A program made the position numbers and the translations under genes. The notes below the pieces were generated by a model. That model was not told where the DNA came from. It worked only from the letters and a program-made list of their open reading frames with translations, and did no database searches. A stretch of 64,000 bases of DNA from Sporothrix humicola (Eukaryota; Ascomycota; Sordariomycetes; Ophiostomatales; Ophiostomataceae), in the NCBI GenBank assembly GCA_021396245.1, contig WNYE01000045.1, forward strand, positions 248,001 through 312,000, given 5' to 3'. Shown here in pieces: positions 29,687 through 39,073 of this stretch (positions within the stretch are counted from its first letter, which is position 1; the number at the start of each line of letters is the position of its first letter).

Positions 29687-31157
29687 ATGGCCGACATTCG
29701 CCCCAAAGAGCTCCCGGGGCTCCATTTGCCACCATCCTCTGCTATAGTCAGGGTGAAGGCCATTGACTCTACTACGCGCATGTCGTGCAATGCAAATGCC
29801 TTTGTCCAGCCCCCAATACCGAACCACACAGTTCTCAATTTGAAGACCATGTGCTTTCTGATTGAGCACAAACTGCAAGACGACTCTCCATCAGAATTTG
29901 TGCTTTTCGACGCTGGCTCCCGCAAGGACTACTGGAATAGCTCGCCGCAGACCTGCGCTATGATTGGACAAAACCTCGTTGGCATGCAGGTCGACTACGG
30001 CGTAGATGAGGTTCTGTCGTCGGCCGGCTTCAATCTCGAGAATTTGAGTAAGTTGAAGTTCCCGTATATCTCCAAGTTGTGTTATAGATGATGATGCTCA
30101 CATGTTTTGTTGTTTTGTATAGAGTCGATTGTATGGAGCCACTGGCATTGGGATCATATTGGTGACGGATCACGATTTCCGTCGTCTGTTGACATCGTCG
30201 TTGGTCCGGGCTTCACAGACAATTTCACACCTGGCTGGCCTGAGAACCCTGAATGCCCTGTGCTACAGAGTGATCTCGAGTACGTGTATTTTATGCTGTG
30301 GCCACACAGATAGAGCGCTCAGAACTGACTTCATTTTTAGGGGACGCCGCGTTCACGAGCCAAAGTTCGACATCCATGTCGCTGGATTTCCAGCTCATGA
30401 CTACTTTGGAGATGGATCATTCTATCTCCTAGATGTACCTGGTGTAAGTTGTTGCATTTTCCGCTACTTTACTCGCCATTTGTCAGATATCAAAGTATCT
30501 CTTCAATGAGTACGACATAGTACGTCGTGTTAATGCTACTAGCACGCACTTGGCCATATTTGTGGATTGGCCCGGACCACACCTGACACATTTGTGCTCA
30601 TGGGCGCCGACGCGTGCCACTTCGCTGGTGTTCTGCGGCCTACCTCATATCTTCCTATGCCTTCAATTATCCCAGATGGTCAGCTTGACGCAGGATACTA
30701 CCCGTGCCCATGTCCTTGCTCACTTTTTCAGGGCATCCATCCCTCTTCATCGCGAAACAATAAGAACGCTATGACTGTGGATGCAGTTGCTGGCCGGACA
30801 ACTCCTTTTTACAACATCTCTTCTACACCGGGTTCTGTCTATGCGTACCCTGCCGATGCCCAAGCTAGCGTTGACAAGATCAAACTCCTCGATGCAGATC
30901 CTGGCATTTTTGTCAGTATGGCCCATGACCATGCTTTGTTCGACATACTGCCTCTCTACAACACGAATCCCGACGAAGTAATCAATGACTGGCGAGACCG
31001 AGGCTACAAGGAAAGAACGCGCTGGGTCTTTTTGAACGAGTTGCCGCGTGACACTGCACCTGGCCAGGATATTATGGTCCGTGGCTTGAGGCGTGCAGGC
31101 AACACCGTCATGGAGTGGGACGGTGCTAAGGGATTTTTTGATATAGCGCAGCATTGA
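29687..31157 (+). CDS. Metallo-beta-lactamase-fold hydrolase, copy 3 (411 aa, four exons)
   Basis: Exons 29687-30047, 30123-30279, 30341-30443 and 30543-31157; introns 75, 61 and 99 nt, all GT-AG and frame-preserving. The metal motif WSHWHWDHIGDGSRFP (HxHxDH) follows the first intron. GDGSFYLLDVPG joins HALGHICGLAR across the third intron to give the PGHALGH motif. GADACHFAG supplies the bridging Asp and SMAHDHALFDI the final His. It is the most diverged of the three and carries an insertion rich in Pro and Cys (YYPCPCPCSLFQGIHPSSSR) after the Asp motif. A Trp replaces the usual Val/Thr in HWHWDH. It probably handles a different or bulkier ester or lactone than copies 1 and 2. Confidence 0.8.
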
Positions 31158-31301
31158 CAATAGATGACTCTTTTTAAAATACATTTCTCTTTCCCATCTT
31201 TCTTCAGACTCAGGCAGGATCTCGGGATTCAGAGAATCTGGGGAAGCGGGGATGGCATTGCCAAGCCAAAGTGTGGGCAATTAGTGTGGACAATTGGGGC
31301 A

Positions 31302-31330
31302 TGTGGGGGCTGGCATCTCGTTTCCCCACA
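31302..31330. promoter_or_regulatory. Two TGTGGGG sites upstream of the cluster transporter
   Basis: CATGTGGGGGCTG at 31302-31308 (+) and ACTGTGGGGAAA at 31324-31330 (-), inverted relative to each other 15 nt apart, about 300 nt before the ATG at 31623. Confidence 0.6.
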
Positions 31331-31622
31331 GTTTCGAACCACGACACGTACTGTTGACAGATGATCATTGTTTTGTTTCATGCTACGGTCCCAATGGGAG
31401 GTACGGTCCCTATGGGAGATTGATGGGAAAGATAAACGTGTGCGACGTCTAGGATTTGAACATATACATAGAGAATAAAGTCATCTAATTTATGCTGAAT
31501 AAAACCTCACGATCTCTCCATCATCAAACCCATTTCCAAAACAACACAAATTCCCACATCTATATAACACATCGCTCGCTTTTATGTTCCCATTATCTTA
31601 ACAAACTGAACCTTTCCACAAG

Positions 31623-33351
31623 ATGGGCCTTGGCATCCTCGAACCCCGATCGCCGGGGACAGCCCCCGGCACCGTTGCCCTGGAAGCCGAAGCAGCCGAA
31701 CGAATTGACGCCCATGGTGATCTGCTCATGCGCGGATCTGGACGTCACAGCGACCTTGTTCTGACTCCCCAACCATCGAATGATCCAAATGACCCCTTAA
31801 ACTGGCCGGCATGGAAAAAGCACACCACCATGATCATTCTGGTCATGGGCTCCTGCTTCTGCGGCAGCTGCACCGGACCGCTTCTCAATGCAAGTCTTGC
31901 CATTCTGGCGGAAGAGCTCGACCGTTCCTTTGGTGCAATCACCCTCATCTCTGGCTACCAGCTTCTTGTTGCTGGTGCCTGTGGGCCGCTGGTCTCGGCA
32001 CTCTCTCGCAAGTACGGCAAGCGTCCCATCTTCCTCTTCTCGTCCACCATGTGCCTCGTCGGCACGATCATCGGCTCGGTCAGCTCCACGTATAGCCTCC
32101 TTGTGGCCGGCAGGACGGTGCAAGGCTTCTCGCTGGCTGCTTATGAATCTCTCGTGTTCAGCTGCGTGGGCGACTTGTTCTTTGTGCACCAGAGGGGTGT
32201 CTGGACAATGGCCATCACGTTCACGTTGACTTGTGTGTCGAATCTCATCTCCGTCGTGGCCGGCAGCATCACATATTCCCTTGGGTGGCACTATCTGTTC
32301 CACATTCTGAATGTCTGCCTCGGGCTGCAGCTCCTTCTGCTGTTTTTCTTTGCCCCGGAGACCAGCTACATTCGCAGTCCCCCAGACGCCGCGGTCAGCC
32401 CACCATCTATGGAAAAGACGGACGAGAAGAACGGAGCTGCCGCTGCGGAGTCCCAGACGCAACATGTCGAAGCACCCATTGCATACTCACCACCATCTGA
32501 GGCAACGATCCTGCCCAAGAAAAAGACATTCTGGCAAGAATTGGCCGTCTACAATGGTTCCTTGTCCGACGAGAATCTGTTGGGCCTCATCGCCGCGCCA
32601 TTTGTGGTGTGTTTGAACCTGCTGGCTCTTTGGACGATTCTCATTACGGGTGCAGTGACGTCCTTTTATGTTGCGATTTCCTACGTCATATCGCAGCTGT
32701 TCTCGGCGCCGCCGTATCTCCTCTCCAGTGCCGCGGTTGGCTATATGTCCCTGGGCCCTTTTGTTGGTGGAGCCCTTGGGGCTGTTCTTGTCGGTGCTGT
32801 GCTTGACCCCCTGAGTCTCTGGCTCACCAAAAAGAACGGCGGTATCTACGAGCCCGAGTTCCGCCTGGCTTTGACGCCGCTCGGACTTCTCGCCGGAGTC
32901 GGACTTTTTGGGTTCGGCGCTTTGTCTGGGTCGCAAGGAAGCGTGTATGCCGTCGCCGTCATGTGGGGCGTGATGCTTTGCGGTTGTTCTTTTGTCATAG
33001 GTACATGCCACTCTCTCACCTTCCCCCATCCCTCTTCATTCTGTCATACTAACAGTATCCCAAGGCACCTATAGCTCCTACACGATCGATGCGTTTCGGG
33101 GCATGAGCAGCGAGATATTCATTGCCAACGTCATGGTCAAAAACTTTTTGTTCTACGGATACAGCTACTTTGTCAACGACTGGACCGCCTCTGCCGGTCC
33201 CCGCGCTCCATTTTACACATTTGGCGCTATCAGTCTTGTCTTTGTGTCTACTACGGTTCTGGTTTACATGTTTGGGAAGAAGTATCGCATGTTCTGGTCT
33301 AAACATAACGTGTTGGAGAAGTGGAATATTGCAACTCATTCTGAGGTATAA
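31623..33351 (+). CDS. MFS transporter, DHA1-like (554 aa)
   Basis: Exons 31623-33000 and 33065-33351 with a 64-nt GT-AG intron. Twelve hydrophobic segments are visible. The N-terminal lead NDPNDPLNWPAWKK precedes the first, which is typical of the fungal DHA1 drug:proton antiporter branch. The loop 2-3 motif appears as LSRKYGKRPIFLFS, and a later motif as AGRTVQGFSLAAYESLVF. A long acidic central loop (SPPSMEKTDEKNGAAAAES) separates the two halves. It could import the cluster substrate or export a toxic intermediate. It ends the cluster and carries two TGTGGGG sites upstream. Confidence 0.85.
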
Positions 33352-33626
33352 GGCTGTGAGAATGATCGTTGAAACAGCGGCCTCTTATTGGTCTTGTTTA
33401 TCATTCTTTGGATCCCACCTTCTGTATTTCTGTATTTAATGATGGGCTTCCAGAACGCTATGAAGGCTCATGGACATGAATTTCCAAAGTTATTTAGTAA
33501 GAGCCTATCGGCGTGTGTATGCAGTGCAGCCTTTTTTAGATTCACTTGGTTTCATTGAGTAGTTGATTATGTCTAGCGAGAGAACTCTGATGTGCCTTTT
33601 TGTTTGTTAATTTAAAACATATTATT

Positions 33627-33782
33627 GAGGGCGCCGTCCCTCCTCAACGGCATTAGCTTTGCGGGCACGGCGCTCCTCGGCTTCGATCAAGGCTTGCTCC
33701 TCGGGAGGGCGCCGTCCCTCCTCAACGGCATTAGCTTTGCGGGCACGGCGCTCCTCGGCTTCGATCAGGGCTTGCTCTTCGG
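33627..33782 (-). repeat. 78-bp tandem duplication encoding a 26-residue repeat on the minus strand (gene relic)
   Basis: Two near-identical 78-bp units (33627-33704 and 33705-33782; differences are a few bases). On the minus strand they read as two copies of a charged segment, EQALIEAEERRARKANAVEE plus a Gly-Arg-Arg-Pro end. They are preceded by KRSRLADFSPE and end in a stop just after the second copy. A stop codon lies about 33 nt upstream, so this is an isolated C-terminal fragment. The perfect codon-length unit suggests it was once coding, perhaps the tail of a mobile-element protein. Confidence 0.55.
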
Positions 33783-33906
33783 GCGAGAAGTCGGCCAAGC
33801 GGCTACGCTTGATGCTTCAGTGATTTCGGTGGCGGCGGCCCCCGTCTCCGTCTCCGTCTTGATTGTCGAATGGTCGGGCGCCGAGGGCGACAACGATAGG
33901 CTCGTT

Positions 33907-34060
33907 ATGGCGCCGGTAACACTCGAGCGATCGGTCTCAACGTCGGAAGCACGAAGGTGGAGGACCGCCATGGCGCCGGCAATGCTCGAGCGATCAGCCT
34001 TAACGCCGGAGGACGGAGGCCGAGGGCTCGTTATGGCGCCGGCAATACTCGAGCGATGAA
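33907..34060 (+). repeat. 63-bp tandem repeat, about 2.5 copies
   Basis: Units start at ATGGCGCCGG in positions 33907, 33970 and 34033 and share ATGGCGCCGGnAAnnCTCGA and GCGATCnnnCTnAACG. The period is exactly 63 bp. It lies next to the 78-bp duplication and probably belongs to the same degenerate element. Confidence 0.7.
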
Positions 34061-34605
34061 CCTCAAAGTAGAAGAGAAGGCCAGGTTACGAGCCACACAC
34101 TCTTTTATTTTATACCCTGTTTACCGCACCCACCCTTTTCATTTGTTTACTACATACAGCTATTTATTTATTTATTTATTTACTTAACGTATGGCCCTGG
34201 CAAGCCAACACACACTCGTGTAAGCTAAAAAGTTTACACACATAATTCTATGGTAGTTTCTTCCCCATGAGGGTTCTGCCTAGTTAAACGCCAATAGTCA
34301 GGATTGACTGAGAAAGGCGAATAATAATAATAATAATAAAACATATTATTGTTAAAAAAAATTTAAGAGAAGAAAAAAAAAAATATACAAACACTTATAA
34401 CAGTCAAAATTAAGTCCTCAAAATAGATGTTCAGATAAACCAGACTTTACCTGGCGTAAGAATTAATGTAAAGGAAACCAATGAAAAATTACACAGCATG
34501 TGGCCTTGAAAACCAGTCCTCGATTTCGATGCCCAAATTGGCGGTTTTGGTGATGAAAAAGCAGACCCACTTTTATCAGAATGGTATCATATGATTGGCC
34601 TAATA

Positions 34606-34893
34606 TCGGCCCGACGACATTTCCCACTCTCCGACACAGCATCGTCAGGTATCCGGCCGGAATGTCCGGCGACGACATGGCGAGAGGACGGATGGCGATT
34701 AAATTATTCGCCTTATTTACTGACGCTTCAGCCGTCGACAAGCCCGAGATATTCTCCGCCGGCAACCCCTTTTTTTTTTTCTTTCCTCTCCTCCCATCTC
34801 GTCGGACCGATGAATCATATTCAGTGTTGCTGTGAGATTGGAGAAGTTGGGGTAGGCATCGTGGGTCTCCTGTCAAAACCCTCGTCGGGCCGA
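34606..34893. promoter_or_regulatory. Two TCGGGCCGA inverted-repeat elements upstream of the alpha-glucosidase
   Basis: TCGGGCCGA occurs at 34606-34614 (minus) and 34885-34893 (plus), about 550 and 275 nt before the ATG at 35167. It reads as a CGG/CCG inverted pair with one base between, a form that Zn2Cys6 dimers can bind. Similar elements occur upstream of the sugar porter. Confidence 0.5.
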
Positions 34894-35166
34894 CGAACGG
34901 CCAACCAAACGGCGTCGCAACCTCGTGGACCCTTAATTCTTGTCAGATGGCATTTTCTGGGAGAACTGCGGAAGAAATGACGGACACAAAAGTCGGAGAC
35001 TTCGTTTACGGAGAGTCGATGGAATCCGAGGGTGAATTGGGGTAGCTTCCAAGAAAGTTGAGAGTACTTAAGAGCTCGTGAGGTCTGGTCATTTCAACAA
35101 AACCAAGTTGAAAACAACAACAACCCATATCCCCCTACTCTACTAGCTACGCACCGACCACTCACA

Positions 35167-36996
35167 ATGGCCCTCCCTATCCGCAGCAAGACATGGTGGA
35201 AGACGGCGGTGGTGTACCAGATCTACCCGGCGTCTTTTTGCGATGCCAACGGCGACGGCATTGGCGACATCCCCGGCATTGTCAGCAAGCTGGACTACAT
35301 CCAGAGCCTGGGCGCCGACGTCGTCTGGCTCAGCCCTATGTACGACTCGCCGCAGGTGGACATGGGCTACGACATTGCCGACTACGAGAGCGTGTACGCG
35401 CCGTACGGCACGCTGGCGGACATGGACACGCTGATCAAGGAGGCGCATGCCCGGGGCATGCGTGTGCTGCTGGACCTGGTGATCAACCACACGTCGGACC
35501 AGCACGCGTGGTTCAAGGAGTCGCGGTCGTCGGTCGACAGTGCGAAGCGCGACTGGTACATTTGGCGGCAGGGCAAGATTGATCCGGTGACGGGCGAGAG
35601 GGTGCCGCCCAACAACTGGCGCAGTTTCTTTGGCGGGGGCAGCGCGTGGGAGTGGGATGAAGGCAGCCAAGAATACTACCTGCACCTCTTTGCCGCCGAG
35701 CAGCCGGATCTCAACTGGGAAAACGAGGAGACCCGCAAGGCCATCTACGCGTCGTCGATGGAGTTTTGGCTGCAGCGCGGCGTCGACGGGTTCCGGGTGG
35801 ACGTGGTCAACACGTACAGCAAGCCCGTGGGGCTGCCGGATGCGCCCGTGGTCGACGAGAAGGCGCCGTTCCAGTCGCCCGGCCCGCTGGTGTTCAACGG
35901 CCACCGCATGCACGAGTTTCTGTCGGAGATGAACTCGCAGGTGCTGGGCCCGCACCAGGCCATCACGGTCGGCGAGCTCGCCCTGACGCCGGATCCGGAG
36001 AAAATCCTAAAGTATGTGAGCGCGGCCGCCAAGCAGCTCGACATGGTGTTCCAGTTCGACGTGGTCATGGTCGGGCACAACATGACGGACATGTTTACCA
36101 ACGTCAAGGTCAAGGACTTTACGCTGCCCCAGTTCAAGACGGCCGTGGCCTCGACGCAGACGCTGATTGCCAACAACGACGCCTGGACCACTGTCTTCCT
36201 CGAAAACCACGACCAGGCGCGGTCCGTCTCGCGCTTTGCCGACGACGCGCCCCAGTGGCGCGTGCCGAGTGCGCGTCTGCTGGCGCTCATGCAGGCCACC
36301 CTGAGCGGCACGCAGTACATTTACCAGGGCCAGGAGCTGGGTTTGGTGAATGCGCCAAAGGACAAGTACCCCCTCGCCAACTACCTGGACATTGCCAGCC
36401 GGCAGTGCATCGAGGCCATCCGCGCGCGGTTGGGTGACACGCCCGAGGGCGACGCCGCCGTCGACAGCGCGTTTGACGCGCTCGCCTACTTGGCTAGAGA
36501 TCACGCCCGCATCCCCATGCCCTGGGATCCGGCCAAGAAATACGCAGGCTTCTCCGAGGCGGTGGAGGCGGCCGGCAAGGACGTCGCCGAGCCGTGGATG
36601 AAGCCGCACCCGCTGGCCGCCGAGATCAACGTCACCTCTCAAATCAACGACCCGCAGAGTGTCCTGAGCTACTGGAAGTCCATGGTGGCCCTGCGGCGTG
36701 CCCAGCCGGACTTGCTGGTTTACAGCGACTACACTGCTCTGCGCGGTGACGACAAGGACATTATGATGTATGTCAAGGTGCCGCTCGAGAACGGCGACAA
36801 GGAGCGGGTTCTCGTGGTCCTCAACTTTACGACCAAGGAGGTGGCCGTCCCTGTGCCTGACGCGGCCGAGCTGGGCTTTGCGGCCGACAAGACGGTCGAG
36901 TTTACTCTGCTGGCATCCACGCACGAGACCAAGTCCGCTGCTATTGGGGACGCCTTTGCTCCTCTCGAAGGCCGTGTCTACATTGTCAAGGTGTAG
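35167..36996 (+). CDS. GH13 alpha-glucosidase/maltase (609 aa)
   Basis: Single exon with a fully conserved GH13 oligo-1,6-glucosidase/maltase layout. The N-terminus WWKTAVVYQIYPASFCDANG DGIGDIPGI leads into the barrel. Region I is LLDLVINHTSDQH. Region II is GVDGFRVDVVN with nucleophile Asp212, region III is ITVGE with acid/base Glu270, and region IV is FLENHDQAR with Asp349. There is no signal peptide, so an intracellular maltase is expected. The C-terminal beta domain ends PLEGRVYIVKV. It hydrolyses terminal alpha-glucosidic bonds of maltose, isomaltose or sucrose. It lies with a Zn2Cys6 regulator and an SP-family porter in the MAL arrangement known from yeasts and Aspergillus. Confidence 0.95.
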   Translation: MALPIRSKTWWKTAVVYQIYPASFCDANGDGIGDIPGIVSKLDYIQSLGADVVWLSPMYDSPQVDMGYDIADYESVYAPYGTLADMDTLIKEAHARGMRVLLDLVINHTSDQHAWFKESRSSVDSAKRDWYIWRQGKIDPVTGERVPPNNWRSFFGGGSAWEWDEGSQEYYLHLFAAEQPDLNWENEETRKAIYASSMEFWLQRGVDGFRVDVVNTYSKPVGLPDAPVVDEKAPFQSPGPLVFNGHRMHEFLSEMNSQVLGPHQAITVGELALTPDPEKILKYVSAAAKQLDMVFQFDVVMVGHNMTDMFTNVKVKDFTLPQFKTAVASTQTLIANNDAWTTVFLENHDQARSVSRFADDAPQWRVPSARLLALMQATLSGTQYIYQGQELGLVNAPKDKYPLANYLDIASRQCIEAIRARLGDTPEGDAAVDSAFDALAYLARDHARIPMPWDPAKKYAGFSEAVEAAGKDVAEPWMKPHPLAAEINVTSQINDPQSVLSYWKSMVALRRAQPDLLVYSDYTALRGDDKDIMMYVKVPLENGDKERVLVVLNFTTKEVAVPVPDAAELGFAADKTVEFTLLASTHETKSAAIGDAFAPLEGRVYIVKV

Positions 36997-37435
36997 GGAG
37001 GGGATGTGCAGGATAGATTTTGTCCAAAGTGCGTCGTACGCAGTAGATTAGAAGTCAGTTTCTTTGTTTAGATTATTATTGAAATTTTTGTTTTTGTTCT
37101 TGTGGCTGTGACGACGACTCAAATTGTGTGCTCAACAGTTGGACAGTTGGATGCTCTGATTATGGAAAAAGCGGGCTGGTCGTGGACCGGCTCTCCCCGG
37201 AATGTAAAAACCCGCAAGCGTCGTATTATCGCCCATCTACCCCAATTCCGTGATGGATCCTTTTGTTAGTGCGCACTTTAAAGGCTTAAAGTGACGAGAA
37301 TCAATAGTGCCTTGGCCTCGGCCTGCATAAAGTTTCACTGCCAGCAATGAGGGGAAGTGGATGTCGGCGTTTGCATCGGAGACAGGACAGAACAGAATTC
37401 AGACATCTCTTCTCACAACACATCTCGACAGAAAC
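36997..37435. other. Intergenic, promoter of the Zn2Cys6 regulator
   Basis: 3' flank of the alpha-glucosidase and upstream region of the regulator. I see no TCGGGCCGA element here. The regulator's frame is open from 37361. Confidence 0.4.
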
Positions 37436-39073
37436 ATGACAACACTCGTCAGCATACACCCTCCCCGTAACACCAATCCCCGGGCGAGCGTCGCCTGTGG
37501 CAGCTGCCGCTTCCGCAAGGTCAAGTGCAGTGGGCTGCGCCCGGGCGAGGGACATGAACAGGAACGACCATCTGCCTGCACGCAATGCGCCCACCTCGGC
37601 TTGCGGTGTGCCTTTTCGCCGCCGGCGACGAAGAAAAGGAACGGGACGCGGGGGGCTCTCGTCAAACAGCTGAAGGCGGCGTCATCCAGGCCACGATACC
37701 CAGAGATACGGCCACACTCGGAGGCATCGACTTCACTATCGCCGGAGTCTGTCGACACTCCAGTGTCCACCAATTCGCCCGTCTTCGACGGGCACTCTGC
37801 CTACCCACCCTCCTTCTTTTTGTCGCTCATCCCCGACTACGAGACGGTCGTCTACCCAATGAACCCAATTATTACAGCGGCCGAGATACGAGACGCCGTC
37901 GCGACCATGGACAGTTGTGACCAAGACGCCGCTCTCGTGTACTCGTTTGCGGCAATCACAATCATCTTTATCCAGACGGGCGGGAACCACTCGCCACGGC
38001 CGAGTGACGACAGTGGCCACAGAAACGCAGCCTCATCACCGCCTGCCGTCACGTCGGACCTGATGCGTCGAGGACTCATAGCCCATCGTGCTGCGGAGAC
38101 ATCAGGCGACACCCTCCACGAACTCCGGGCCACAGTCAAACGCGCCATGACCTGCGTATTCCTCGAGATGAGCATGATTTCGACGCGCCTCTTTGACCGC
38201 GGCTTCGTCATGATCAGAGAAGCAATCGCCTTGCTACAGACCCTAAGGGTGGATGATACGACGTCGCCTCACGAGATTGCCCGCTGCCAGCGCCTGTATT
38301 GGGAATGTTTTCTGCACGAGCGGTACCTCTACGTTGTCTCTGGGCGACGGCCGTCGGTCCTGCCTCCGCTGAGGTCAGGTCGACCGCGGGCAGATCCTAC
38401 AATCCCAGCTCATGTCGACGCCGGGTTTGGCCGGCTCATCGATTTGTTTTGCGTCATGGACGACACCTTTTTGCAATACTGGACAGAGGATACAGAGGCA
38501 GGGCAAGACGACGACCACTCGCCATTGTCTCCGCTACGGAATTGTCCACCGCCCATGACCGCCGACTGGGTCGAGCGGAAGCAGGCAGAGCTCGATGCCG
38601 AAGAAAGCCACGACACCTCGGGCATCCTGACCGAACTCCAGCACGTCGACATTTTTATTACAAGGCTATGGCTGCGCACACTTGTGTGGCAGCTCGCCCT
38701 GGCTCGCGGACTCTTGCGGTCTGCGCCCCCTCAAACCGCCCACGAGGGCTTGTCGTTACACTTCCCGGCCGACCGTCTATCGTCACAGCTCCGCGGCCTC
38801 GTTTGCCGCCTCGAGAGCGCCGCCAGCATCGCCACCCACGGCAGCGGCATCCTGACAAAACTGTTTGAGATTACCACCACCATTGCCGACGTTTTGTTGT
38901 TGGGCGAGATTGGCACGCCCGACCGGCTCGACGACTTGGTGTTTCTAGTGCGCTTTCTGTTTCGATTTGACAAGGTGAGGCCCGACGAGCGGTCCTACAT
39001 TTGCGAGAAAGTGGCGGCGCTGGAGCGCAGGTACGGATACCGCGAGGGGGTGCTTGGCTGTCAGGGTAGCTGA
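37436..39073 (+). CDS. Zn2Cys6 transcription factor, MAL-activator-like position (545 aa)
   Basis: Single exon. The Zn2Cys6 domain is residues ~18-60: CGSCRFRKVKCSG, then an unusually long loop (16 residues between Cys3 and Cys4) and CTQCAHLGLRC. The ATG at 37436 (MTTLVSIHPPRNTNP) is chosen as nearest the domain; an in-frame ATG at 37361 adds 25 residues. A middle regulatory region follows (ALVYSFAAITIIFIQTGG, FLEMSMISTRLFDRGFVMIR, RCQRLYWECFLHERYLYVVS), which resembles AmyR/MalR-type regulators. It lies between the maltase and the porter, so it probably activates both on maltose. The symbol is left blank because position, not sequence, carries most of that inference. Confidence 0.85.
   Translation: MTTLVSIHPPRNTNPRASVACGSCRFRKVKCSGLRPGEGHEQERPSACTQCAHLGLRCAFSPPATKKRNGTRGALVKQLKAASSRPRYPEIRPHSEASTSLSPESVDTPVSTNSPVFDGHSAYPPSFFLSLIPDYETVVYPMNPIITAAEIRDAVATMDSCDQDAALVYSFAAITIIFIQTGGNHSPRPSDDSGHRNAASSPPAVTSDLMRRGLIAHRAAETSGDTLHELRATVKRAMTCVFLEMSMISTRLFDRGFVMIREAIALLQTLRVDDTTSPHEIARCQRLYWECFLHERYLYVVSGRRPSVLPPLRSGRPRADPTIPAHVDAGFGRLIDLFCVMDDTFLQYWTEDTEAGQDDDHSPLSPLRNCPPPMTADWVERKQAELDAEESHDTSGILTELQHVDIFITRLWLRTLVWQLALARGLLRSAPPQTAHEGLSLHFPADRLSSQLRGLVCRLESAASIATHGSGILTKLFEITTTIADVLLLGEIGTPDRLDDLVFLVRFLFRFDKVRPDERSYICEKVAALERRYGYREGVLGCQGS

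Larger units (their letters stand above)
33352..35166. other. Intergenic 1.8 kb with repeats and alpha-glucosidase promoter
   Basis: Holds a 78-bp tandem duplication, a 63-bp triplet repeat and AT-rich low-complexity tracts (ATTT)n at about 34161-34186 and (AAT)n at about 34318-34340. It then holds the promoter of the alpha-glucosidase gene with two TCGGGCCGA elements. Confidence 0.5.

Noticed and set aside
35143..36924. Long minus-strand and offset plus-strand frames over the alpha-glucosidase
   Set aside because: All lie within the GH13 gene and derive from its strong codon bias; no motif or start context supports them.
37436..39073. Assigning the regulator a specific gene symbol (such as amyR or malR)
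   Set aside because: Only genomic position and general domain type support it; the visible sequence does not separate these regulators.
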